Assembly (NCBI RefSeq): GCF_900111095.1
Contig: NZ_FOGB01000001.1
Location: 248,001-312,000 of the forward strand
Origin: Amphritea atlantica
GTDB taxonomy: Bacteria; Pseudomonadota; Gammaproteobacteria; Pseudomonadales; Balneatricaceae
Length of the DNA stretch: 64,000 nt
Direction: 5' to 3'
In this document: in pieces, positions 24,901 through 32,796 of the stretch
Layout: every line of letters starts with the position of its first letter
Numbering within the stretch: position 1 is the stretch's first letter
Notes under the pieces: model-generated
Told to the model about the DNA's origin: nothing
What the model saw: only the letters and a program-made list of their open reading frames with translations
Databases searched by the model: none
Made by a program: the position numbers and the translations under genes

Positions 24901-25845
24901 TCAGCCGGTCATCTTCAGCTGTTGGTGCCCGCACAGGAGTTTCAGTAGTTGCAGTTTACCTTGTGGATCTTTACGGGTGACAACCTCACCCTCCTTGCGG
25001 AAGTGGATATCCCTCAATCGGGACAGCCAGAAACGCATTGCCGCAACCTGTAACATGGTGCTGAAACTGCGCTGTTCATCACTATTCAGTGGGCGAACCG
25101 ACTGATAGCTGTCGAGCATCAGTAACGCTTTGTTGAAATCGTATTCGGATGTGCGCTCGTCATAACACCAGGCATTCAGCGTGACACAGAGGTCATACAG
25201 ATAGGGGGCTGAACAGGCGTGGTAGAAATCGATCAGGCCACAGAGTTTGTCGCCCTCAAACAGTGCATTGTCGGGGAACAGGTCGGCATGGATAGGGCCG
25301 GCTGGCAGGCTTTCCCAGGGGATATGTCCGGAATCCATCAGATTATAGTGAAGGCTCTGCTGCTCATCTTCTGCCAGATGAGGCATCAGTTTTGTCCCCA
25401 GATCTGAACACCATTGGTGGATATCGATAGTGTGTTTGTTTTCCAGTTGCTCTGCCAACTGATGCATCTGCGCCAGTGTTACACCGATAACACTGGCTTG
25501 CTGATCGTTGGGGGTTTGTAATGGGCTGCCAGCCAGCCGGGACATCAGCACGGCAGGACGATCATTGAGTTGCCCGGACAGACGCTGGTCATTCAGGTGG
25601 ATCGGCTTAGCGCAGGCCACGCCATGCTGTGTCAGGTGCTCAATATAATCAAGAATAAAGGGGAGCTGATCGCTGCTGATCGATTCAACCAGCGTGAGGA
25701 CAAACGGCCCCTCTGTGGTGGTGACAAAATAGTTAGTGTTTTCCACACCGGCTTCAATGCCCTGAAAATCGATCAGCTTGCCCACGTTGTACTGTTGCAG
25801 GTAGCTTTCAAGTTGCTCCCGGGTGACGGGTGTGTAAACAGACAT
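24901..25845 (-). CDS. thrB: homoserine kinase (ThrB type II, APH fold)
   Basis: The protein of 314 residues belongs to the aminoglycoside-phosphotransferase fold used for homoserine kinase in Pseudomonas and relatives, not the GHMP-type ThrB of E. coli. It starts MSVYTPVTREQLESYLQQYNVG and shows the Brenner-type catalytic loop AGPIHADLFPDNALF and the metal-binding CGLIDFYHA. It phosphorylates homoserine for threonine synthesis. ATG at 25845 has an AAAGGAACT ribosome site and is preferred over the upstream frame start. It lies downstream of lipA on the same strand with a 89-bp gap; no threonine synthase is adjacent. Confidence 0.92.
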   Translation of the reverse strand: MSVYTPVTREQLESYLQQYNVGKLIDFQGIEAGVENTNYFVTTTEGPFVLTLVESISSDQLPFILDYIEHLTQHGVACAKPIHLNDQRLSGQLNDRPAVLMSRLAGSPLQTPNDQQASVIGVTLAQMHQLAEQLENKHTIDIHQWCSDLGTKLMPHLAEDEQQSLHYNLMDSGHIPWESLPAGPIHADLFPDNALFEGDKLCGLIDFYHACSAPYLYDLCVTLNAWCYDERTSEYDFNKALLMLDSYQSVRPLNSDEQRSFSTMLQVAAMRFWLSRLRDIHFRKEGEVVTRKDPQGKLQLLKLLCGHQQLKMTG

Positions 25846-25934
25846 CGTCAGTTCCTTTACTCGTTCGGTCGTCGGTGACAACCCTGTTATTCGGTGTTCA
25901 GTTGTAGTGTGTTCAGAGTATTTATACGGTTTAA

Positions 25935-26870
25935 TTAAACTGTCTGGGCCTGAAGGTCCGCATGATACGAAGAGCGCACCATCGGGCCGCTGGCGACATT
26001 TTTAAAGCCCAGCTGATAACCAATCTGTTCATACTCCTTAAACTCTTCAGGCGTGACATAACGTTCCACGGCCAGATGATGCTTGCTCGGTTGCAGGTAT
26101 TGACCAATCGTGATCATATCGACATTGTTAGCCCGCAGATCTTGCATCACCTTAACGACCTCTTCCTGGGTTTCACCCAGCCCGACCATAATGCCGGATT
26201 TGGTATCCACCTGTGGATGCAGCTGTTTAAAGCGGTACAACAGATTCAGTGACCAGAAATAATCAGCGCCGGGACGTACCTTGCTATAAAGGGAGGGCAC
26301 TGTTTCCAGATTATGGTTGAGCACATCGGGCAGTTGCTCCGATAGCTTTTCCAGAGCGATATCCATCCGGCCCCGGAAATCCGGCACCAGTATTTCAACC
26401 TTCAGTTCTTTATTCAGGGCTCTTGCTTCTTTAATGCACTCGGCAAAGTGGCCTGCGCCGCCATCTTTCAGGTCATCCCGGTCTACTGAGGTGATTACCA
26501 CATAGCGTAGTCCCAGTTGAGCGATATTGCGGGCGACGTTCTTGGGCTCATCCGGGTCAAGTTGCATCGGCCGGCCATGAGCGACATCGCAGAATGGACA
26601 CCGCCGGGTACAGATAGCACCCATGATCATCAGGGTTGCTGTTTTGTGGCTGAAGCACTCAGCCAGATTAGGGCAGGAGGCTTCTTCACATACAGTATGC
26701 AGATTGAGTTCGCGAAGCTGCTGCTTAACTTTTTTAACATTGGCGTTGGAGTGCGAATCGATGCGGATCCAATCCGGCTTACGTAGTCGCTCCCGGGTGG
26801 GATCGGGTTTTTCCCGCAGACGGGACATTTTTGATTCGCCTTTCAGCTCTTTTAAAGGAATCATCGCCAT
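25935..26870 (-). CDS. lipA: lipoyl synthase (radical SAM)
   Basis: This 311-residue radical SAM enzyme inserts two sulfurs into octanoyl groups to make lipoate. It has the auxiliary cluster [12 protein letters not shown] (C61, C66, C72) and the radical [13 protein letters not shown] (C87, C91, C94), and the C-terminal SSYHAD. An in-frame stop lies just upstream, so the start is 26870 or the nearby ATG at 26864; a GGAGG site precedes both. LipA normally sits with lipB; here it lies behind gcvT, one of the four proteins of glycine cleavage, whose H protein carries lipoate. That position suggests a LipA copy tuned to GcvH. No lipB is nearby. Confidence 0.95.
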   Translation of the reverse strand: MAMIPLKELKGESKMSRLREKPDPTRERLRKPDWIRIDSHSNANVKKVKQQLRELNLHTVCEEASCPNLAECFSHKTATLMIMGAICTRRCPFCDVAHGRPMQLDPDEPKNVARNIAQLGLRYVVITSVDRDDLKDGGAGHFAECIKEARALNKELKVEILVPDFRGRMDIALEKLSEQLPDVLNHNLETVPSLYSKVRPGADYFWSLNLLYRFKQLHPQVDTKSGIMVGLGETQEEVVKVMQDLRANNVDMITIGQYLQPSKHHLAVERYVTPEEFKEYEQIGYQLGFKNVASGPMVRSSYHADLQAQTV

Positions 26871-27033
26871 CTGGGGAGGCCTCCGCTGCGTCTAAATCTG
26901 TGTCATGTGCTGTGTAGCCGGTGACGAAGCGCCTGGCGGTTATGCTGGGCCTGTTCTCCGTCACCCGACTGACTGTGTCGACCTTATTAAGCAGATCTTT
27001 TGAGTCGATCTGTCTGTCTTACCAGGTTCTGCT

Positions 27034-28149
27034 TTAACCGCGATAATAGCGTTGTTCGATAAAGGGGGTCTTAGATACCACCATTGGCAACAGTTTACCG
27101 CGCACAAGAGCATATATTTCTGTTTCCAGTGCTGCATACTCAGAAGCGACATATCCCATCGCAATTGGTACACCCACGGTTGGACCAAAGCTACCGCTGG
27201 TCACTTCACCAATGCGGACTCCTTCGGCATTGACCAGTTCAGCACCTTCGCGGACAGGGGCTTTGCCCTGGGCGATCAGACCCACCCGTTTGCGGGTGAA
27301 GCTCTTGTTGGCAATCTGGTCAAAGATCTTCTCCGCACCGGGGAAACCTCCGGCCCGTTCGCCTTCAGCGCGACGACATTTGCTGATCGCCCAGATCAGG
27401 CTACCTTCGATAGGTGTGGTGTTCTCATCAAGATCGTGACCGTAGAGGCAGAGACCGGATTCCAGTCTCAGAGAGTCCCGGGCGCCGAGGCCGATGAACT
27501 CAACTTCAGTCTGCGCAAGAAACAGACGGCAGAGACGTTCAGCTTCCGCTTCGGGGATGGAGATCTCGTAACCATCTTCGCCAGTGTAACCGGAGCGGCT
27601 GATAAAACACTCAACCCCATCGATAGCAATATGGCGTGAGTCCATAAATACCAGTTCGTTGACTTCAGGACAGATACGCGACAGTGCTGTCGCGGCTTCA
27701 GGCCCTTGCAATGCCACCAGAGCTCGGTCATCCAGCACTTCCAGTTCGACCCCTTCGCCAAGGTTCGCCTGCAGATGGGCAATGTCCTGAGCTTTGCAGG
27801 CTGCGTTGACGACAACATACAGATGATCACCATAGTTGGTGACCATCAGATCATCCATGATGCCTCCATGGGCATTGGTGAACAGTGCGTAGCGCTGCTT
27901 GCCAGCGGGCAGGTCGATAATGTCCACCGGTACCAGTTTTTCAAGTTCAGAAGCGGCGTTAGCGCCGGTCAGTTTTACCTGACCCATGTGAGAAACATCA
28001 AACAGACCCGCCTGTTCGCGGGTATGGATATGCTCTTTTTTAACCCCCATCGGATACTGAACAGGCATCTCGAAACCTGCGAAGGGAACCATCTTGCCTC
28101 CCAGTTCAATATGCAGATCGTAAAGCGGTGTTTTGTTCAGTTCTGACAT
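27034..28149 (-). CDS. gcvT: aminomethyltransferase, glycine cleavage T protein
   Basis: The 371-residue T protein transfers the aminomethyl group from lipoyl GcvH to tetrahydrofolate, releasing ammonia. The N-terminal LYDLHIELGGKMVPFAGFEMPVQY and the folate-binding FDVSHMGQ and LIWAISKCRRAEG motifs are present. The frame extends upstream, but ATG at 28149 has a GGAG ribosome site. It is separated from the other gcv genes by an XRE-cupin gene and is on the opposite strand from gcvHP. A GTTTCC-AATA-GGAAAC palindrome 85 bp upstream matches one at the sdaA-glyA-gcvHP promoter, implying joint control. Confidence 0.95.
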   Translation of the reverse strand: MSELNKTPLYDLHIELGGKMVPFAGFEMPVQYPMGVKKEHIHTREQAGLFDVSHMGQVKLTGANAASELEKLVPVDIIDLPAGKQRYALFTNAHGGIMDDLMVTNYGDHLYVVVNAACKAQDIAHLQANLGEGVELEVLDDRALVALQGPEAATALSRICPEVNELVFMDSRHIAIDGVECFISRSGYTGEDGYEISIPEAEAERLCRLFLAQTEVEFIGLGARDSLRLESGLCLYGHDLDENTTPIEGSLIWAISKCRRAEGERAGGFPGAEKIFDQIANKSFTRKRVGLIAQGKAPVREGAELVNAEGVRIGEVTSGSFGPTVGVPIAMGYVASEYAALETEIYALVRGKLLPMVVSKTPFIEQRYYRG

Positions 28150-28233
28150 GGGAGTCTCCATTGTTGATGTTCTAAATAACGCCTTTGTTCTTTGCCAACA
28201 GATTAGCAGAGAAAATTCTGGCAAAAGGGAAAA

Positions 28234-28249
28234 GTTTCCAATAGGAAAC
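28234..28249. promoter_or_regulatory. GTTTCC-AATA-GGAAAC operator upstream of gcvT
   Basis: A perfect 6-bp dyad lies 85 bp upstream of the gcvT start, preceded by AAAA. It has the same architecture and flanking sequence as the site before sdaA (29312). The XRE-cupin gene between the two sites is the likely binder. Confidence 0.6.
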
Positions 28250-28341
28250 AAAGTTAATTGATCAGGGAATAGTTTGCAAGCAGAAAGTTACGTTGACGAG
28301 AAAGTTTGGGTCGTTTTTGAAATATTTAAAAGCCGTTGATA

Positions 28342-28421
28342 GTAGCTTGACGTCACAAAGAGCTTCAAAAGCTGTTGCTCGTAGCTCGCACGTCACAAAG
28401 AGCGTAACTTGTTCGTTGCTC
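28342..28421. repeat. imperfect tandem duplication of about 39 bp
   Basis: Two copies begin GTAGCT and share CGTCACAAAGAGC. Further GCTCGTTGCTCG-type pieces follow to about 28520 in direct and inverted orientation. It lies between gcvT and the XRE-cupin gene. Confidence 0.6.
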
Positions 28422-28543
28422 GTAAGAGCCTTCTAAATGGTTCCATGATTAAGCGATCAGGTTGAGCGCTTTGTAAGGAAGTCGTTGAGTTTGGTTGGTA
28501 AAGGGTATCCCGAGCAACGAGCAAAGAAAACTGGGTTCTGTTT

Positions 28544-29179
28544 TTAAGCCGTAACCCAGAGCACCTCGGCGTCTTTCTTGCTGGTGGATACCAGCGCATG
28601 GCCCATTTCGCAATCGTAGTAGGCGCTGTCTCCGGCGACCAGTTCGATCGGTTCATAGAACTCGGTGTAGAACATGATGCTGCCACTAAGCACATAGAGA
28701 AACTCTTCGCCGTCATGGCGGATCCAGTCCTGATATTCATCCCAGGAGTGGGTGCGTACGGTGGTTTTAAAGGGGATCATCTTCTTGCTGGACAGCTGCG
28801 TTGCCAGCAGTTCGTGTTCATAGGTGGGTGTCGGGTGAGGCTTTCCCTCGCCGCGACGGGTGATGTCACGGCGGCCGCCACTGGCGGGGCTTTTCTTTTT
28901 CGGCTGAGTGAATAGTTGTGGGATATCGATGCCCAGCCCCTTAACCAGTTTATTAACGGCGGTAAAGGTGGGTGATATCTGCTCATTTTCAATCTTTGAG
29001 AGTGTCGAACGGGCAAGACCTGTCAGTTTGCTGGCTTCTTCCAGTGTCAGGTTCTGACTCAGGCGGATTTCGCGTACTCGCTTGCCAAGTTCAAGTGGCT
29101 CGACACTGGCTTCTGCATTATCCCGGGTAACCGAAAAGAACTGCTGCTCTTCTTTGAGAAAGGATGGCTTATCTGGCAT
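28544..29179 (-). CDS. XRE-family regulator with cupin, probable gcv/sda regulator
   Basis: The 211-residue protein has an N-terminal extension, an XRE HTH at about residues 32-86 (REIRLSQNLTLEEASKLTGLARSTLSKIENEQISP), a basic linker (about 95-120) and a cupin_2 domain (about 135-205, HDGEEFLYVLSGSIMFYTEFYEPIELVAGDSAYYD). It is divergent from sdaA and lies between gcvT and sdaA. Identical-architecture GTTTCC palindromes flank it on both sides, so it probably governs both operons and responds to glycine, serine or a related ligand bound by the cupin. In Pseudomonas aeruginosa the equivalent operon is controlled by GcsR, an unrelated TyrR-type activator. The linker is longer than in the XRE-cupin protein at 9485. 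Confidence 0.88.
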   Translation of the reverse strand: MPDKPSFLKEEQQFFSVTRDNAEASVEPLELGKRVREIRLSQNLTLEEASKLTGLARSTLSKIENEQISPTFTAVNKLVKGLGIDIPQLFTQPKKKSPASGGRRDITRRGEGKPHPTPTYEHELLATQLSSKKMIPFKTTVRTHSWDEYQDWIRHDGEEFLYVLSGSIMFYTEFYEPIELVAGDSAYYDCEMGHALVSTSKKDAEVLWVTA

Positions 29180-29311
29180 CGGTTACTCCGTTTTTATACG
29201 TTAATACTGCTTGGCAAGGGGGTGTTCTCCCTGTTTCCGATAATAGTACACAACCGATCTGGGCATTGAAAGAAGGCCATATTTTCTAGTTTGATGGCAT
29301 AATATGGAAAA

Positions 29312-29327
29312 GTTTCCTAAAAGAAAC
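29312..29327. promoter_or_regulatory. GTTTCC-TAAA-AGAAAC operator upstream of sdaA
   Basis: The site is embedded in the larger dyad AAAAGTTTC (29308-29316) and GAAACTTTT (29323-29331), 9 bp perfect arms. It matches the gcvT site in arms, 4-bp spacing and preceding A-run. It is about 140 bp upstream of the sdaA start and 130 bp upstream of the XRE-cupin gene. Confidence 0.6.
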
Positions 29328-29465
29328 TTTTTGTTGATTTTAGGAAAATGCGCTGCTAGTCTGAGCGCCAGTTGGCTATCAATCTGTTTAGAACTGTTGT
29401 CCGGGCTTTATAGATTTGATGGCAGATTGGAGTAATCGTTGTGCATCAGGCTGGAGTAGCTGTCA

Positions 29466-30845
29466 GTGGCTTTGAGTATTTTTGATCTCTTTAAAGTAGG
29501 CGTGGGCCCTTCGAGTTCCCATACCGTGGGGCCGATGATTGCAGCCAATCGTTTTCTGGATGAGTTGCAGCATCGCCAGCAGTTTGAACAGGTCTGTAAG
29601 GTTAAAGTCAGGCTCTATGGTTCATTAGCGATGACCGGAAAAGGGCACTCAACGGATGTGGCAGTGCTGGTCGGGTTGATGGGTGAAATGCCTGATCGGG
29701 TCGATCCGGATCAGGTGCCGGTTTTTGTTACCCAGATTCAGCAAACTGGCCGTCTGAATCTGGCTGGTCAACGGTTAATTGAGTTCCGGGTTGATGAACA
29801 TCTGCTGTTTCAATTTGGTGAGTCACTGCCTAAGCATCCGAATGGTATGCGTTTTCAGGCATTTGACGCAGCGGGCCTCGTCTTGCATGACGCGGTCTAT
29901 TACTCCGTTGGGGGAGGCTTCGTGCTCAGTGATGCTGAGGTCGATCAACAGGCCGCCATTGCGGATAGTGTAACGCTGCCCTATGAGTTCAATAGCGGTG
30001 CAGAACTTCTGGCGCTGTGTAAACAGAGCGGTATGAGCATAGCTCAGATTATGCTGGAGAATGAACGGGTCTGGCGCAGTGATGATGAGGTTCGTGCCGG
30101 ATTGCGAAACATCTGGCAGGTGATGGACAGCTGCATTCGACGTGGCTGTGCGGAAACCGGCGAGCTGCCGGGAGGTCTGCGGATAAAGCGCCGTGCCCAC
30201 GAGCTCTGTGAAGAGTTGCGTAACAACCCGGAAGCGTCGTTTAAAGATCAACTGACAGTAATGGACTGGGTAAACCTCTATGCTATGGCGGTGAACGAAG
30301 AGAATGCTGCCGGTGGCCGGGTTGTGACTGCACCGACTAATGGTGCAGCCGGCGTCATTCCGGCGGTATTGGCTTACTACGACCGCTTTGTTCATGGTTC
30401 CAGTGAGCAGGGTATCTTTGATTTTATCGCCACGGCCGCAGCGATCGGTATGTTGTTTAAGAAGAACGCCTCTATCTCGGCTGCTGAGGTTGGTTGTCAG
30501 GGTGAGATCGGCGTCGCCTGTTCGATGGCCGCCGGTGCGCTCTGTGCAGTGATGGGTGGCACTATTGAACAGGTTGAGAATGCGGCCGAGATCGGTATGG
30601 AGCATAACCTGGGTCTTACCTGTGATCCTGTTGGCGGGCTGGTGCAGGTCCCTTGCATTGAACGCAATACCATGGGGGCGGTTAAAGCGATCAATGCTGC
30701 CCGGCTGGCGATACGGGGCGATGGCAAACACCACGTATCCCTTGATTCTGTTATAGAAACTATGCGTCAGACCGGTGTTGATATGCAGGACAAATATAAA
30801 GAAACCTCGCAGGGCGGACTGGCGGTTAACGTCGTTGCCTGCTGA
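29466..30845 (+). CDS. sdaA: L-serine ammonia-lyase (iron-sulfur type)
   Basis: The 459-residue enzyme deaminates L-serine to pyruvate using a 4Fe-4S cluster. It begins [23 protein letters not shown], the family start, and has [11 protein letters not shown], the [13 protein letters not shown] catalytic region and cysteines in [19 protein letters not shown] and [13 protein letters not shown]. The start is GTG at 29466 with GGAG upstream; no ATG is available. It heads a four-gene operon sdaA-glyA-gcvH-gcvP, as in Pseudomonas gcs clusters, so glycine can be converted by GlyA and the cleavage system to serine and then pyruvate. Confidence 0.95.
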   Translation: MALSIFDLFKVGVGPSSSHTVGPMIAANRFLDELQHRQQFEQVCKVKVRLYGSLAMTGKGHSTDVAVLVGLMGEMPDRVDPDQVPVFVTQIQQTGRLNLAGQRLIEFRVDEHLLFQFGESLPKHPNGMRFQAFDAAGLVLHDAVYYSVGGGFVLSDAEVDQQAAIADSVTLPYEFNSGAELLALCKQSGMSIAQIMLENERVWRSDDEVRAGLRNIWQVMDSCIRRGCAETGELPGGLRIKRRAHELCEELRNNPEASFKDQLTVMDWVNLYAMAVNEENAAGGRVVTAPTNGAAGVIPAVLAYYDRFVHGSSEQGIFDFIATAAAIGMLFKKNASISAAEVGCQGEIGVACSMAAGALCAVMGGTIEQVENAAEIGMEHNLGLTCDPVGGLVQVPCIERNTMGAVKAINAARLAIRGDGKHHVSLDSVIETMRQTGVDMQDKYKETSQGGLAVNVVAC

Positions 30846-30881
30846 TTTTGAATTGCTTGAATCTGAATAGAGAATAACACG

Positions 30882-32186
30882 ATGAATAACACTGAACTGT
30901 ACCGCGGTGACACGATATGTGAAGCCTTTTTTACTCAGAATCTGGCTGAGCGGGATGCCGAACTGATGGCTGCGGTAAACGAAGAGTTTAGCCGCCAGGA
31001 AACGCAGATTGAGTTGATCGCTTCTGAAAATATCGTATCTAAAGCGGTGATGCAGGCTCAGGGAACTGTGCTGACCAATAAGTATGCAGAAGGTTATCCG
31101 GGACGTCGTTATTACGGTGGTTGTGAATATGCTGACAAGGCGGAAGAGTTGGCAATTGAGCGTGCAAAAAAGCTGTTCGACTGTGAATTTGCCAATGTTC
31201 AGCCACATTCTGGTGCACAGGCTAACGGTGCGGTCATGCTGGCACTGTTACAGCCAGGCGATACCGTTATGGGAATGTCTCTGGATGCGGGTGGCCATTT
31301 GACCCACGGCGCGCGCCCGGCATTGTCGGGTAAGTGGTTTAATGCTGTTCAGTACGGAGTTTCCAGGGAGGATAACCGGATTGATTATGATGCAGTGGAA
31401 GCGCTGGCAGTTGAATGCCAGCCAAAGATGATTATCGCGGGTGGTTCTGCCATTCCCCGGATAATCGATTTCGCCCGGTTCCGTGAGATTGCCGATAAGG
31501 TGGGGGCTTTTCTGTTTGTCGATATGGCGCACATCGCCGGACTGGTTGCTACCGGTGTGCACCCGAGTCCACTGCCGTATGCTGATGTTGTGACAACCAC
31601 CACCCATAAGACTTTGCGGGGCCCTCGCGGTGGCATGATTCTGTCCAATAATCCGGACGTCGGCAAAAAAATTAACTCAGCGGTTTTCCCTGGATTGCAG
31701 GGTGGGCCTCTGATGCATGTTATCGCTGCCAAGGCTGTGGCTTTCGGCGAAGCGCTGCGTCCGGAATTTAAAACTTACATCGATCGGGTTGTTGAGAATG
31801 CGCAGGTGCTGGCCGGGGTCATGGTTGAGCGAGGTTGCGATATTGTGACCGGTGGTACCGACACCCATCTGATGCTGGTGGATCTGCGTCCCAAAGGCCT
31901 TAAAGGGAATGTTGTCGATGCAGCCCTGGAGCGTGCCGGCATCACTTGTAACAAAAATGGTATTCCGTTTGATCCTGAAAAGCCGATGGTGACTTCGGGT
32001 ATACGTCTGGGTACACCTGCAGGAACCAGTCGCGGTTTTGGTGTCGAAGAGTTTCGCCTGATTGGCAATCTGATCAGTGATGTTCTGGATGGGTTGGTGG
32101 CCAACCCGGATGACAACTCAGCAGTTGAAGCGCAGGTGCGCGCTCAGGTAGAAAACCTGTGCAAACGCTTTCCGCTGTATAAATAA
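30882..32186 (+). CDS. glyA: serine hydroxymethyltransferase
   Basis: This 434-residue PLP enzyme interconverts glycine plus methylene-tetrahydrofolate with serine. The PLP lysine is in [14 protein letters not shown] (about residue 242), and the fold is complete to the C-terminus (CKRFPLYK). It is about 17 residues longer than E. coli GlyA because of an N-terminal extension ([20 protein letters not shown]), which is typical of the paralogue found in gcv clusters. It would use the one-carbon unit released by GcvT to turn a second glycine into serine for SdaA. A 36-bp gap follows sdaA. Confidence 0.95.
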   Translation: MNNTELYRGDTICEAFFTQNLAERDAELMAAVNEEFSRQETQIELIASENIVSKAVMQAQGTVLTNKYAEGYPGRRYYGGCEYADKAEELAIERAKKLFDCEFANVQPHSGAQANGAVMLALLQPGDTVMGMSLDAGGHLTHGARPALSGKWFNAVQYGVSREDNRIDYDAVEALAVECQPKMIIAGGSAIPRIIDFARFREIADKVGAFLFVDMAHIAGLVATGVHPSPLPYADVVTTTTHKTLRGPRGGMILSNNPDVGKKINSAVFPGLQGGPLMHVIAAKAVAFGEALRPEFKTYIDRVVENAQVLAGVMVERGCDIVTGGTDTHLMLVDLRPKGLKGNVVDAALERAGITCNKNGIPFDPEKPMVTSGIRLGTPAGTSRGFGVEEFRLIGNLISDVLDGLVANPDDNSAVEAQVRAQVENLCKRFPLYK

Positions 32187-32252
32187 CCCTATTATCCAAC
32201 AAACGTTATGCTGGTTCTGCGCCAGTGTTGATCTTACAAAGGACATACAATT

Positions 32253-32636
32253 ATGAGCATTCCATCTAACTACCGTTTCGCTTCAAGCCATGAATGGGTT
32301 CTGGATAATGGTGACGGTACCGTCACTATGGGGATTTCAGATCATGCGCAGGAGCTGTTGGGTGATGTGGTTTTTGTTGAACTGCCGGAAGTGGGACGTG
32401 AAGTCGATGCCGGAGAGGAGTTCTCACTGGTTGAATCAGTCAAAGCCGCATCGGATATCTATTCACCGGTAACCGGCGAGGTCGTCGCGATAAATGAAGC
32501 GCTGGAAGATCAGCCTGAAACCGTGAATAACGCGCCTTACGATGGTGGCTGGATAGTTAAAATTAAACTGGCTGATGCATCTCAGCTGGATGAGTTGCTG
32601 GACGCCGAGTCTTATGCAGCTACGATTGCTGAATAG
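32253..32636 (+). CDS. gcvH: glycine cleavage system H protein
   Basis: The 127-residue carrier shuttles the aminomethyl intermediate between GcvP and GcvT. The lipoylated lysine is Lys64 in [19 protein letters not shown], exactly as in the family. The ribosome site AAAGGACA precedes ATG at 32253. Length and motif show it is complete and functional. Its lipoate must be supplied by LipA, encoded 6 kb away behind gcvT. A GC-rich hairpin between gcvH and gcvP may balance H protein against the much larger P protein. Confidence 0.96.
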   Translation: MSIPSNYRFASSHEWVLDNGDGTVTMGISDHAQELLGDVVFVELPEVGREVDAGEEFSLVESVKAASDIYSPVTGEVVAINEALEDQPETVNNAPYDGGWIVKIKLADASQLDELLDAESYAATIAE

Positions 32637-32712
32637 ATCTGATCTATGCTGATAACTGTTGTCGTATCGGACGACAGGCTATCACTGTCCCCCGATCGGG
32701 TCTTTCGCAAAC

Positions 32713-32739
32713 GCGGGGAGGTTGTTAAGGCCTTCCCGC
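32713..32739 (+). other. hairpin between gcvH and gcvP
   Basis: GCGGGGAGG pairs with CCTTCCCGC with one G-T. Only a weak T-rich stretch follows, so it may slow or stabilise the transcript rather than end it. Confidence 0.4.
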
Positions 32740-32796
32740 ACCCTTTACTTTGAGATCTGCAGTAATACTGCCGATCAGTTTACACAGGTTATTGTA

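Larger units (their letters stand above)
28150..28543. other. 394-bp spacer between gcvT and the XRE-cupin gene
   Basis: No gene is seen. It contains the gcvT operator (28234-28249), GAAAGT half-site-like steps at 28283 and 28303, and the duplication at 28342-28421. The 115-codon minus frame at 28393-28740 is a shadow. Confidence 0.6.

Noticed and set aside
28150-29465. Glycine riboswitch upstream of gcvT or sdaA
   Set aside because: I searched both leaders by eye for the paired aptamer pattern and saw none; palindromic operators explain the conserved sequence better.
29823-31208. 461-codon minus-strand open frame over sdaA and glyA
   Set aside because: It is antisense to two certain enzyme genes, has no recognisable domain, and arises from the codon pattern of the coding strand.
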